Source: Saccharothrix sp. ST-888
GTDB lineage: Bacteria > Actinomycetota > Actinomycetes > Streptomycetales > Streptomycetaceae
NCBI RefSeq assembly: GCF_000955975.1
Contig: NZ_JYJF01000075.1
Location: 1 to 36,284 of the forward strand
Direction: 5' to 3'
Length of the DNA stretch: 36,284 nucleotides
The first letter of the stretch is position 1. Each line of letters opens with the position of its first letter. This document shows, in pieces, positions 24,101 through 30,899 of this stretch. Made by a program: the position numbers and the translations under genes. The notes below the pieces were generated by a model that was given only the letters and a program-made list of their open reading frames with translations, did no database searches and was not told the DNA's origin.

Positions 24101-24125
24101 CCCGAAAATCAACCGTCTGTTCGGG
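24101..24125. promoter_or_regulatory. Inverted repeat overlapping the ECF-type -35 of the isonitrile operon
   Basis: CCCGAA (24101-24106) and TTCGGG (24120-24125) are inverted around 13 bases. The right arm overlaps the GGGAAC box by three bases. It may be an operator, or a weak terminator of the sigma gene. Confidence 0.4.
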
Positions 24126-24151
24126 AACTCGCGGCGGCCGACGCCCGACTG
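24123..24151 (+). promoter_or_regulatory. ECF-type promoter candidate of the isonitrile biosynthetic operon
   Basis: GGGAAC (24123-24128), 17 bases, CGACTG (24146-24151). This resembles the GGAAC/CGTC architecture of ECF sigma promoters. The same two boxes at the same spacing precede the ABC importer operon on the opposite strand (33225-33253), with the shared core GGGAACTC and CGACT. Predicted transcription would begin near 24157. Confidence 0.6.
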
Positions 24152-24153
24152 CT

Positions 24154-24187
24154 GTGACGGACGCCGTCGCCCGACGGCGTCCGTCAC
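24154..24187 (+). promoter_or_regulatory. Perfect 16-bp hairpin in the leader of the MFS gene
   Basis: 24154-24169 pairs perfectly with 24172-24187 around a 2-base centre. It ends 4 bases before the GGAAGGAGGG ribosome-binding region. There is no room for a promoter between it and the gene, so it should be part of the transcript and could act as attenuator, 5' stabiliser or protein-binding site. Alternatively it is the sigma-gene terminator. Confidence 0.6.
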
Positions 24188-24206
24188 TACGGAAGGAGGG
24201 GCTCGC

Positions 24207-25676
24207 ATGCTCCCACGAGAGCCGGGAACCCACCCGGGTCCGGGCCCCCGTCGGTCTCCCGACGACGGCCCGGACCCGGGTAGCGCTGGGTCGCCGTCCG
24301 GCGGCGGGCAGGCCGGGCAGGCCGGGCAGGCCGCCGCATCGTTGACGGTCGACCGGTGGAGCCTGGTGTTCGTCGCAGGTCTGCTGTCCTTCGTGGCGAT
24401 GCTCGACATGAACATCGTCAACATCGCGGTCTCCTCGCTCTCCCGCAGCTTCGGGGTCTCCGTCGAGACCGCCCAGTGGGCCGTGCTCGGGTACCAGCTG
24501 CCCGTGGTCGCCCTGCTGCTGCCCGCCGGCCAGTGGCTGGACCGGGCGGGGCTGCGGCCCGCCCTGCTCTGCGCGATCTGCGGCTTCGCGCTGGGCAGCA
24601 CGGCCGCCGCGGTCGCGCCCTCGGCACTCTGGCTGATCGCCGCCCGACTTGTGCAGGGGACCTTCGGCGCAGTGCTGTTCGTGCTGATGCCGGTGCTGGC
24701 CGCACGGTCGGTCCGGCCCGAGCTGCGCGGTCGGGCGATGAGCGTCCCCGCCACCCTCGGACCGCTCGGTGCGGTGACCGGACCTGCCCTCGGCGGGCTG
24801 CTGCTGGACCACCTCGGCTGGCGGGCGGTCTTCCTGGTGAAGCTGCCGGTCTGTCTCGCCGCTCTGCTGATCGCCCGGCGGAACGTCCCGCCGGGCGGCA
24901 CCCTGCGCCTGCCCGACCGGCGCACCCTCGCCGACGCCGCGCTGGTCGGCGGCGCGGTGACCGCCGTCCTGCTCGCGCTCAGCCTCTCCCCCGGCTCGCC
25001 GTTCTGGCTGCTGCTGGCGGTGCCGGCCGTACCGCTCGCCGTCGGCTGGGCGAGAAGACCCGGCGGCCGCCGGGTCACCGCCGTGCTGCGCGACGCGGGC
25101 ACGTACGGGGTCCACGCGGCCGTGCTGGCGCTGGCGGCGGGCTTCGCCGCGATGCACTACCTGATCGCACTGCACCTCCAGCGGGACGAGGCGGTGAGCG
25201 CCACCACGACCGGACTGACCGTGCTCTGCTTCCCCGCCGCCATGGGCCTGGCCGGGCCGCTCGGCGGGCGCCTCGCCGACCGCTTCGGCGCGCGCGCCCT
25301 GGCCACCGCCGGGGCCGCGCTGACCGCGGTCGGCCTCCTGCTGCTCGTACCGCTCGGGGACGGCTGGACACCGGCCGACGTCGCCTGGCGGCTGGCGCTC
25401 GCCGGATTCGGGACCGGGCTGTACGGCGGTCCGGTGCAGGCCCTGGTGATGAGCGCCGCGCTGCCGGAGCGGATGGCCACGGCGGGCTCGGCGGTCCAAC
25501 TCGCCCGCAGCCTCGGGTTCACCCTCGGCCCCGCGCTGGCCACCGCCGTCTGGGCGCTCGGCGGCGCCGACAGCGGCGGCGTACGGGCCGGGCTGACGCT
25601 GGCGGCGCTCGGTGCCGGTGCGGCGGCGGCCCTGCTGCTCCGGCCCGGACGGCGCCCGGCAGCGCCCGCCGGCTGA
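24207..25676 (+). CDS. MFS drug exporter (DHA2-type, about 14 TM), first gene of the isonitrile cluster
   Basis: 489 residues; the ATG has GGAGGG 6 bases upstream. A polar Gly/Pro/Gln N-terminus of about 45 residues precedes the first helix. Family motifs: LDMNIVNIAVSSLSRSFG (helix 1, the D-x-NIVN-A signature of DHA2 exporters), QWAVLGYQLPVVALLLPAG, GQWLDRAGLRPALL (motif A region), RLVQGTFGAVLF (motif B) and TLGPLGAVTGPALGGLL (motif C, antiporter). These indicate proton-driven export through the cytoplasmic membrane. It is followed at 94 bp by the amidotransferase and two more biosynthetic genes in the same direction. Its likely job is export of, and self-protection from, the isonitrile product; that is inferred from position. 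Confidence 0.88.
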   Translation: MLPREPGTHPGPGPRRSPDDGPDPGSAGSPSGGGQAGQAGQAAASLTVDRWSLVFVAGLLSFVAMLDMNIVNIAVSSLSRSFGVSVETAQWAVLGYQLPVVALLLPAGQWLDRAGLRPALLCAICGFALGSTAAAVAPSALWLIAARLVQGTFGAVLFVLMPVLAARSVRPELRGRAMSVPATLGPLGAVTGPALGGLLLDHLGWRAVFLVKLPVCLAALLIARRNVPPGGTLRLPDRRTLADAALVGGAVTAVLLALSLSPGSPFWLLLAVPAVPLAVGWARRPGGRRVTAVLRDAGTYGVHAAVLALAAGFAAMHYLIALHLQRDEAVSATTTGLTVLCFPAAMGLAGPLGGRLADRFGARALATAGAALTAVGLLLLVPLGDGWTPADVAWRLALAGFGTGLYGGPVQALVMSAALPERMATAGSAVQLARSLGFTLGPALATAVWALGGADSGGVRAGLTLAALGAGAAAALLLRPGRRPAAPAG

Positions 25677-25689
25677 CCGGCCGTACCGA

Positions 25690-25724
25690 CCCGCAGCCCG
25701 CAGCCCGCAGCCCGCAGCCCGCAG
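25690..25724 (+). repeat. Five tandem copies of a 7-bp unit CCCGCAG
   Basis: The units run without interruption between the MFS stop and the amidotransferase start. Seven is not a multiple of three and the repeat is non-coding, so variation in copy number would change only the intergenic spacing. Confidence 0.95.
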
Positions 25725-25770
25725 CCACATTCCACACCCCGCAGACCAGTTCGCACCGAGGAGCAGCCAT

Positions 25771-27627
25771 ATGTGCGGCATCACCGGCTGGGTGTCCTTC
25801 CGCCCGGACACCCTGGCCACCCAAGCCGGCCACGACCTCCAGAACGCCGGGGTCATCGAGGCGATGACCGCCACTATGGCCCGGCGCGGCCCGGACGCCG
25901 CGGGTGTCTGGCTCGGCACCCACGCGGCCCTCGGGCACCGCCGGCTCTCCGTGCTCGACCCGGTCGGCGGCGTCCAGCCGATGGCCGACCGGCCCGACCG
26001 GCCCGGCGTCGTCCTCAGCTACAGCGGCGAGGTCTACAACCACCACCGGCTGCGCGCCGAACTCCGCCGCCTCGGGCACGAGTTCCGCACCCGCAGTGAC
26101 ACCGAGGTGGTCCTCCGCGGCTACCAGCAGTGGGGCACGGGCCTCGCCGACCGGCTGGAGGGCATGTACGCCTTCGCGATCTGGGACGAGCACCGCGAGC
26201 AACTCCTGCTCGTCCGGGACCGCCTGGGCGTCAAGCCGCTGTTCTGGGCGCGGATCGACGGCGGGGTTGCCTTCGGTTCCGAGCCCAAGGCCCTGTTCGC
26301 ACACCCCGAGTTGAGCCCCCGGGTGGACGCGGACGGGCTGCGCGAGGCGTACAGCCTGCTGTTCAACACCGGCCCCACGCTCTGGGCCGGCGTGCGCGAG
26401 GTACCGCCGGGCGGGCTGCTCGTCATCGGCCGTGACGGCATACGGGAGCACCGGTACTGGGAGTTGACGGCCCGCCCGCACACGGCCGACCTGCCCGGGA
26501 CCGTCGAGCAGGTGCGCTCCCTGGTGAACCACACCGCGCGCGCCCAGCTGGAGGCGGACGTCCCGCTGTGCAGTCTGCTCTCCGGCGGCCTCGACTCGAC
26601 CGTCCTCACCGCTCTCGCCGCCGACGAACTCCGGCTCACCTACGGCACGCAGGCGCGGTTGCGCTCGTACGCCGTCGACTACAGCGACCAGGCCGAGAGC
26701 TTCACCGGCGACGTGCTGCGCACCGGCCACGACACCCCGTACGCCGCCGAGGCGGGCCGCTTCATCGGTACCGACCACAGCACGGTGGTCCTCGACCCGC
26801 TCGCGCTGCTCGACCCCGAGCACCGGCGGGCGGTGGTGGTCGCCCGGGACTCGCCGATCGGCGTCGGGGACATGGACACCTCGCTCTACCTGCTCTTCGG
26901 CGAGATCCGCCGGCACTCCACGGTCGCACTCTCCGGCGAGGCGGCCGACGAGGTCTTCGGCGGCTACCCCTGGTTCCACAACCCGGCCGCCATCGCCGCG
27001 GAGACCTTTCCCTGGCTGCTGGTCACCGGCGACGAGGCGGCGATGCCGCTCAACCCCGAACTCGCCGCCGAGCTGCGGATCGGCGAGTTCCGCGACGCGA
27101 CCTACCGCGACGCCCTCGTCGCCGTCCCGCACCTGGACGGCGAGGACCCGACGGAACACCGCCAACGCGAGCTCCAGCACCTCTCACTGACCCGCTGGCT
27201 GCGCCAACTGCTGCACCGCAAGGACAGGTTGAGCATGGCCCAGGGGCTGGAGGTCCGCGTGCCGTACTGCGACCACCGGCTGGTCGAGTACGCCTTCAAC
27301 ACGCCCTGGTCGATGAAGAGCCACGACGGCCGGGAGAAGAGCCTGCTGCGCGACGTCGGCACCGGCATGGCGCCGGAGTCCGTCCTGTACCGGCCCAAGA
27401 ACCACTACCCGGCCACCCACCACCCCGAGTACACCCGGGGGTTGCAGCAGCTCGCCCGCGCGGCCCTCGACCTGTCCGCCGTCCGCGAGATCGCCGACGC
27501 CGCAGTCCTGAAGCCCGCCCTGGACGCCGCTCCCGAGCGACTGTCCTGGGGCCAACGCCTGCGGCTGGAACGGGTGGTGGACCTCTCGCTCTGGCTCGAC
27601 CACCACCGGCCGACGCTCACCCTCTGA
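25771..27627 (+). CDS. Asparagine synthetase (AsnB)-type glutamine-dependent amidotransferase, biosynthetic
   Basis: 618 residues; the ATG (MCG) is fixed by the catalytic Cys2 and by GAGGAG 7 bases upstream. The N-terminal Ntn glutaminase domain (about 1-220) shows CGITGWVSF, RRGPDAAG, GHRRLSVLD, SYSGEVYNH and RSDTEVVLRGYQQWG. The synthetase domain carries the PP-loop SGGLDS at 271-276 and SGEAADEVFGGYPW. The family hydrolyses Gln to ammonia and uses ATP to activate a carboxylate for amidation. Many such proteins in biosynthetic clusters act on other carboxylates. Here, between an exporter and a P450, it may form a carboxamide on the isonitrile amino acid. Its stop is 52 bp before the P450. 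True asparagine synthesis cannot be excluded. Confidence 0.9.
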   Translation: MCGITGWVSFRPDTLATQAGHDLQNAGVIEAMTATMARRGPDAAGVWLGTHAALGHRRLSVLDPVGGVQPMADRPDRPGVVLSYSGEVYNHHRLRAELRRLGHEFRTRSDTEVVLRGYQQWGTGLADRLEGMYAFAIWDEHREQLLLVRDRLGVKPLFWARIDGGVAFGSEPKALFAHPELSPRVDADGLREAYSLLFNTGPTLWAGVREVPPGGLLVIGRDGIREHRYWELTARPHTADLPGTVEQVRSLVNHTARAQLEADVPLCSLLSGGLDSTVLTALAADELRLTYGTQARLRSYAVDYSDQAESFTGDVLRTGHDTPYAAEAGRFIGTDHSTVVLDPLALLDPEHRRAVVVARDSPIGVGDMDTSLYLLFGEIRRHSTVALSGEAADEVFGGYPWFHNPAAIAAETFPWLLVTGDEAAMPLNPELAAELRIGEFRDATYRDALVAVPHLDGEDPTEHRQRELQHLSLTRWLRQLLHRKDRLSMAQGLEVRVPYCDHRLVEYAFNTPWSMKSHDGREKSLLRDVGTGMAPESVLYRPKNHYPATHHPEYTRGLQQLARAALDLSAVREIADAAVLKPALDAAPERLSWGQRLRLERVVDLSLWLDHHRPTLTL

Positions 27628-27679
27628 CGTCCGCTGCCCGACCTATCCGACCCACCCGTCTCGCCCGAAGGGTTTCCCG

Positions 27680-28957
27680 ATGACCCCGCCCGACCCCCGC
27701 CCCGCTACCGATCCACCGCGCTGCCCGGTGGCCCACGGCGTCGAGCCGGTGCCGCTGTACGGAAGCGAGTACAAGCGCGACCCGTACCCGCTCTACCGCG
27801 AACTGCGCGAAGCCGGTCCGGTGCACCGGGTCCGGTTCCCCAGCGGCATAGCCGCCTGGCTGGTGACCGGCTACCAGGCCGCCCACCAGGCGCTCAACGA
27901 CCCGCGGCTGGGCAAGAACCACAGCCTCGGCAACGACAACTGGCGGCGACTCGCCTCGATCATGCCCGAACCCCAGCACTCCCGGCTCCAGGTGCACCTG
28001 CTGCACCAGGACCCGCCCAAGCACACCGGGATGCGCCGCCTCGTCCTGGACGCCTTCGCGCCGCGCCGGATCGAATCGCTGCGCCCGCGCTTCCAGCAAC
28101 TGGCCGACGCCCTGGTGGACGCCCTGCCCGAGCACGGGGGCGCGGACCTGATCGGCGGCTTCGCGGCCCACTTCCCGTTCCAGGTCCTGGCCGAAGTCAT
28201 CGGACTGCCCGCGGAACTGGCGCGACGCTTCGACCGCGACTGGGGCAAGGTGGTGCAGCCGGTCGGCCCGAACGACCCCGGCCGGCCTGCCTACGAGGCC
28301 CGGCTCCGAGCCCTCCAGCACTACATCGCCGACGTGATCGAGGCCAAGCGCACAGCACCGGCGGACAACCTGCTCGGACGGCTGGTCACCGCACGGGACG
28401 GCGGCGAGCTCAGCCAGGAGGAGCTGGACTCGATGATCTTCCAGCTGCTGGTGGCCGGCCAGGAACCGGTCACCAACCAGATCAGCACCATGCTGATGAC
28501 CCTGCTGCGCCATCCCGACCAGCTGGCACGGCTGCGCCGGGACCCCGCGCTGCTCCCCCGGGCGGTCGAGGAACTCCTGCGCCACGACGGTGCGTTCGAG
28601 CTGACCACCTGGCGCTTCTTCGCCGAGGACAGCGAGCTGCACGGCACCCGGATCCCCGCCGGGGACTCGGTGATCGTCTCGCTCTGCGCGGCCAACCGCG
28701 ATCCCGAGCAGTTCCCCGAGGCCGACACCCTCGACTTCGACCGCTCCCCCAACTCGCATCTGTCCTTCGGCCACGGGGTCCACTTCTGCCCCGGCGCCGC
28801 CCTGGCCCGCGCCGAGCTGCAGATCGCCCTCGGCACCCTGCTCGCCCGCCTGCCCGGCCTGCGTCCGGCCGTCGCCGAGTCCGAGATCGAGTGGATCCCG
28901 GCCGTCCTCGCCCGTGGCGTCAACCGCCTGCCCGTGGCCTACGACCAGCGCGACTGA
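27680..28957 (+). CDS. Cytochrome P450 with atypical I-helix, probable phenol-coupling enzyme
   Basis: 425 residues, ATG with AAGGG about 8 bases upstream. Heme-binding loop FGHGVHFCPG with the axial ligand Cys370; ExxR motif in VEELLRHDG; PERF-like region in LDFDRSPNSH. The I-helix reads A259-G-Q-E262-P263-V-T265, so the usual acid-threonine pair has Pro in place of Thr. Loss of this Thr is known in some P450s that couple phenols rather than hydroxylate, for example the biaryl-forming CYP158A2. A Dit1-family enzyme acting before a tyrosine-coupling P450 also has precedent in yeast DIT1/DIT2. The P450 probably links two isonitrile-tyrosine units; hydroxylation remains possible. It needs ferredoxin and reductase encoded elsewhere. 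Confidence 0.88.
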   Translation: MTPPDPRPATDPPRCPVAHGVEPVPLYGSEYKRDPYPLYRELREAGPVHRVRFPSGIAAWLVTGYQAAHQALNDPRLGKNHSLGNDNWRRLASIMPEPQHSRLQVHLLHQDPPKHTGMRRLVLDAFAPRRIESLRPRFQQLADALVDALPEHGGADLIGGFAAHFPFQVLAEVIGLPAELARRFDRDWGKVVQPVGPNDPGRPAYEARLRALQHYIADVIEAKRTAPADNLLGRLVTARDGGELSQEELDSMIFQLLVAGQEPVTNQISTMLMTLLRHPDQLARLRRDPALLPRAVEELLRHDGAFELTTWRFFAEDSELHGTRIPAGDSVIVSLCAANRDPEQFPEADTLDFDRSPNSHLSFGHGVHFCPGAALARAELQIALGTLLARLPGLRPAVAESEIEWIPAVLARGVNRLPVAYDQRD

Positions 28958-29041
28958 CCCGACCCCGTCCGATTCATCCGCGTTCGCGCGGCCTTGCGGC
29001 CTGCCCGGACGCCATACCGCCATGCCCTCGTGGAGGACCGC

Positions 29042-30004
29042 ATGCCGCCCGTCGGCACCATCGCCGCCCCCGTACCGCCCGTCGTCTCCCCGGACCAGGT
29101 CGAACGCACCTGCGCCGCCGTCCTGGAGCTGCTGCTGCCCCACCGCCGCGCCGCCGACCCCGACGAGCCAGCTCCTGTTACGGCCTTCCCGCACCAACTG
29201 CGCCAGCTCGCCTCCTTCGTGGCCGTCGGCGACCCGATCGTGTTCACCCTGCCCGGCTTCCCGTGCAAGTCCCCGAACCCCGCCAAGGTGCTGGGTCACC
29301 TCCCGGACGAGGGCGAACGGCTCTCGCTCGGCTTCCTGGACGAGCTGTGCGCGGCCGTCCGCGAGATACACGCGCCCGGCGCCCGGATGGTGATCTGCTC
29401 GGACGGCCACATCTTCGGCGATCTGGTGCGCGTCCCGGACGACCATATCGACGCCTACTCGGACGAGTTGAAGGCCGTCATCCGCCGCGAGCAGTTCCAG
29501 CACCTCTCGGTCTTCGACCTGCGCGACGTCCTCGGCGACCTGCCGCACGACGAGAAGCGCGCCCTGGTGCACGCCCGGTACGCGCCGACGGTCGACCAAC
29601 TGCGTGCCGAGATCCGCTCGGACGTCGACACCGAACGCCTCTACTGCGGCATCACCCGCTTCCTGGTGGACGACACCGCCGACTTCCCCGGCACCAGATC
29701 CGCCCTGCAACGCGAGTGCCGCCGACGCGCGTACGGCGTGATCCAGCGCAGCCGCGCCTGGGGCGACCTGATCGCCGACCACCACCCGCGCTCGGTCCGG
29801 CTCTCCATCCACCCGCAGCGCCGAGGTGCCGCCAAGTTCGGCATCAACCTGCTCGACTCGCACGACGCCTGGACCACCCCCTGGCACTCCTGTGTCCTCC
29901 ACCGGCCGGACGGCAGCTGGGAGTTGCTCAAGCGCGAGCTCGCCGAACAGGCCGGACGCCTGATCCTGCGGGACGGCCGGCCCAGCCACTACGAGGCCGG
30001 CTGA
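29042..30004 (+). CDS. Isonitrile (isocyanide) synthase, PvcA/IsnA/Dit1 family
   Basis: 320 residues from an ATG at 29042 with GGAGG 5 bases upstream. The family hallmarks are present: the strand FTLPGFPCKSPNPAKVLG with K76-S-P-N-P-x-K82, then HLPDEGERLSLGFLDELC; the metal-site region C119-SDGHIFGDLVRVPDDHIDAY; and the C-terminal SVRLSIHPQRRGAAKFGINLL and TPWHSCVLHRPDGSW. Length fits PvcA (about 320-330). Known members convert L-Tyr or L-Trp to the alpha-isonitrile acid using ribulose 5-phosphate as the one-carbon source. Yeast Dit1 instead leads to formyl-tyrosine. Tyrosine is the likelier substrate given the coupling-type P450, but this is inferred. No PvcB/IsnB oxygenase gene follows. It is the last gene of the + strand set. 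Confidence 0.93.
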   Translation: MPPVGTIAAPVPPVVSPDQVERTCAAVLELLLPHRRAADPDEPAPVTAFPHQLRQLASFVAVGDPIVFTLPGFPCKSPNPAKVLGHLPDEGERLSLGFLDELCAAVREIHAPGARMVICSDGHIFGDLVRVPDDHIDAYSDELKAVIRREQFQHLSVFDLRDVLGDLPHDEKRALVHARYAPTVDQLRAEIRSDVDTERLYCGITRFLVDDTADFPGTRSALQRECRRRAYGVIQRSRAWGDLIADHHPRSVRLSIHPQRRGAAKFGINLLDSHDAWTTPWHSCVLHRPDGSWELLKRELAEQAGRLILRDGRPSHYEAG

Positions 30005-30025
30005 CTCCCGCACAGCCGTGCGTCG

Positions 30026-30067
30026 GCGCAGCGGCGCGGGGCCCGGTCGGCTCTCGCGCCGCTGCGC
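30026..30067. terminator. Bidirectional terminator between the isonitrile operon and the ABC importer operon
   Basis: A perfect 13-bp stem, 30026-30038 with 30055-30067, around a 16-base GC-rich loop. It lies 22 bases after the isonitrile synthase stop and 33 bases before the ATPase stop on the other strand. Short GCGGCGGAT repeats follow at 30078-30100. Confidence 0.8.
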
Positions 30068-30100
30068 GGGCGGCGGGTGCGGCGGATGCGGCGGATGCGG

Positions 30101-30895
30101 TCAGGGCAGCGGCGCGGTGCCGACCGGGCTGCGGTGGTCGAACGCGATCAGCGGGTCGCCGGTGAGCGGGTGGTCGACCACTGCGGCCCGCACGCCGAAC
30201 ACCTCGGCCAGCAGCTCCGGGGTGAGGACGTCGCGCGGTCCGCCCGAGGCCACCACCTCGCCCCGGTGCAGGACGTGCAGGCGGTCGCAGAGCGAGGCCG
30301 CGGCGTTGAGGTCGTGCAGCGAGATCAGGGTGGTCCGGCGCTGGGCGCGCAGCAGGGCGAGCAGTTCGACCTGGTGCTGGACGTCGAGGTGGTTGGTGGG
30401 CTCGTCCAGCACCAGGACGTCCGGCTGCTGGGCGAACGCCCGTGCGAGCAGGACGCGTTGGCGTTCACCGCCGGAGAGGGCGGCGAAACTGCGGCGTTCG
30501 TGGCCGGCCAGGCCGACCTGGGCGAGTGCGTCGGCCACCGCCGCCCGATCCTGGGTACTCTCCCCGGCGAAGGCCCGCTGGTAGGGCGAGCGTCCCATCG
30601 CCACCACCTCGCGGACGGTGAACTCGAAGTCGCTGCCGCGCTCCTGAGGGAGTGCCGCGAGGTGCCGGGCGGCCTCCGCCGGCGCGAGTTCCCGGACGTC
30701 CCGGTCGGCGAGCAGGACGCGGCCGGACGTCGGCTTCAGATGGCGGTAGACGGTGCGCAGCAGGGTGGACTTCCCGCTGCCGTTGGGGCCGATCAACCCG
30801 GCGATCTCACCTTCCCCGGCAACCAGGTGGACGCCGGAGAGGATGCTGCGGCCGGAGAGGGTGACGGACACGTCGTCCACGGCGATTCGCATCAT
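30101..30895 (-). CDS. Metal-chelate (FecE/FepC-type) ABC importer ATPase
   Basis: 264 residues from the ATG at 30895; a second ATG three bases on is equally possible. Walker A GPNGSGKST (about 37-45), Q-loop in LAALPQERGSDFEFTVREVVAMGRSPYQ (split blocks, the FTVxEVVxMGR-PY pattern of siderophore and B12 importers), signature LSGGERQRVLLARA, Walker B VLVLDEPTNHLD, and switch His in TLISLHDLNAA. It powers the permease encoded 4 bp upstream on the same transcript. It converges with the isonitrile synthase gene. No DmdR/IdeR-type iron box was seen anywhere near this operon. Confidence 0.92.
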   Translation of the reverse strand: MMRIAVDDVSVTLSGRSILSGVHLVAGEGEIAGLIGPNGSGKSTLLRTVYRHLKPTSGRVLLADRDVRELAPAEAARHLAALPQERGSDFEFTVREVVAMGRSPYQRAFAGESTQDRAAVADALAQVGLAGHERRSFAALSGGERQRVLLARAFAQQPDVLVLDEPTNHLDVQHQVELLALLRAQRRTTLISLHDLNAAASLCDRLHVLHRGEVVASGGPRDVLTPELLAEVFGVRAAVVDHPLTGDPLIAFDHRSPVGTAPLP

Positions 30896-30899
30896 CGGT

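Noticed and set aside
23787..25919. Open frames on the - strand opposite the MFS exporter
   Set aside because: The exporter has a good ribosome-binding site and DHA2 motifs; the antisense products are low-complexity.
27617..30013. 798-codon - strand open frame opposite the P450 and isonitrile synthase
   Set aside because: Both + strand proteins have intact catalytic motifs; the antisense product has none.
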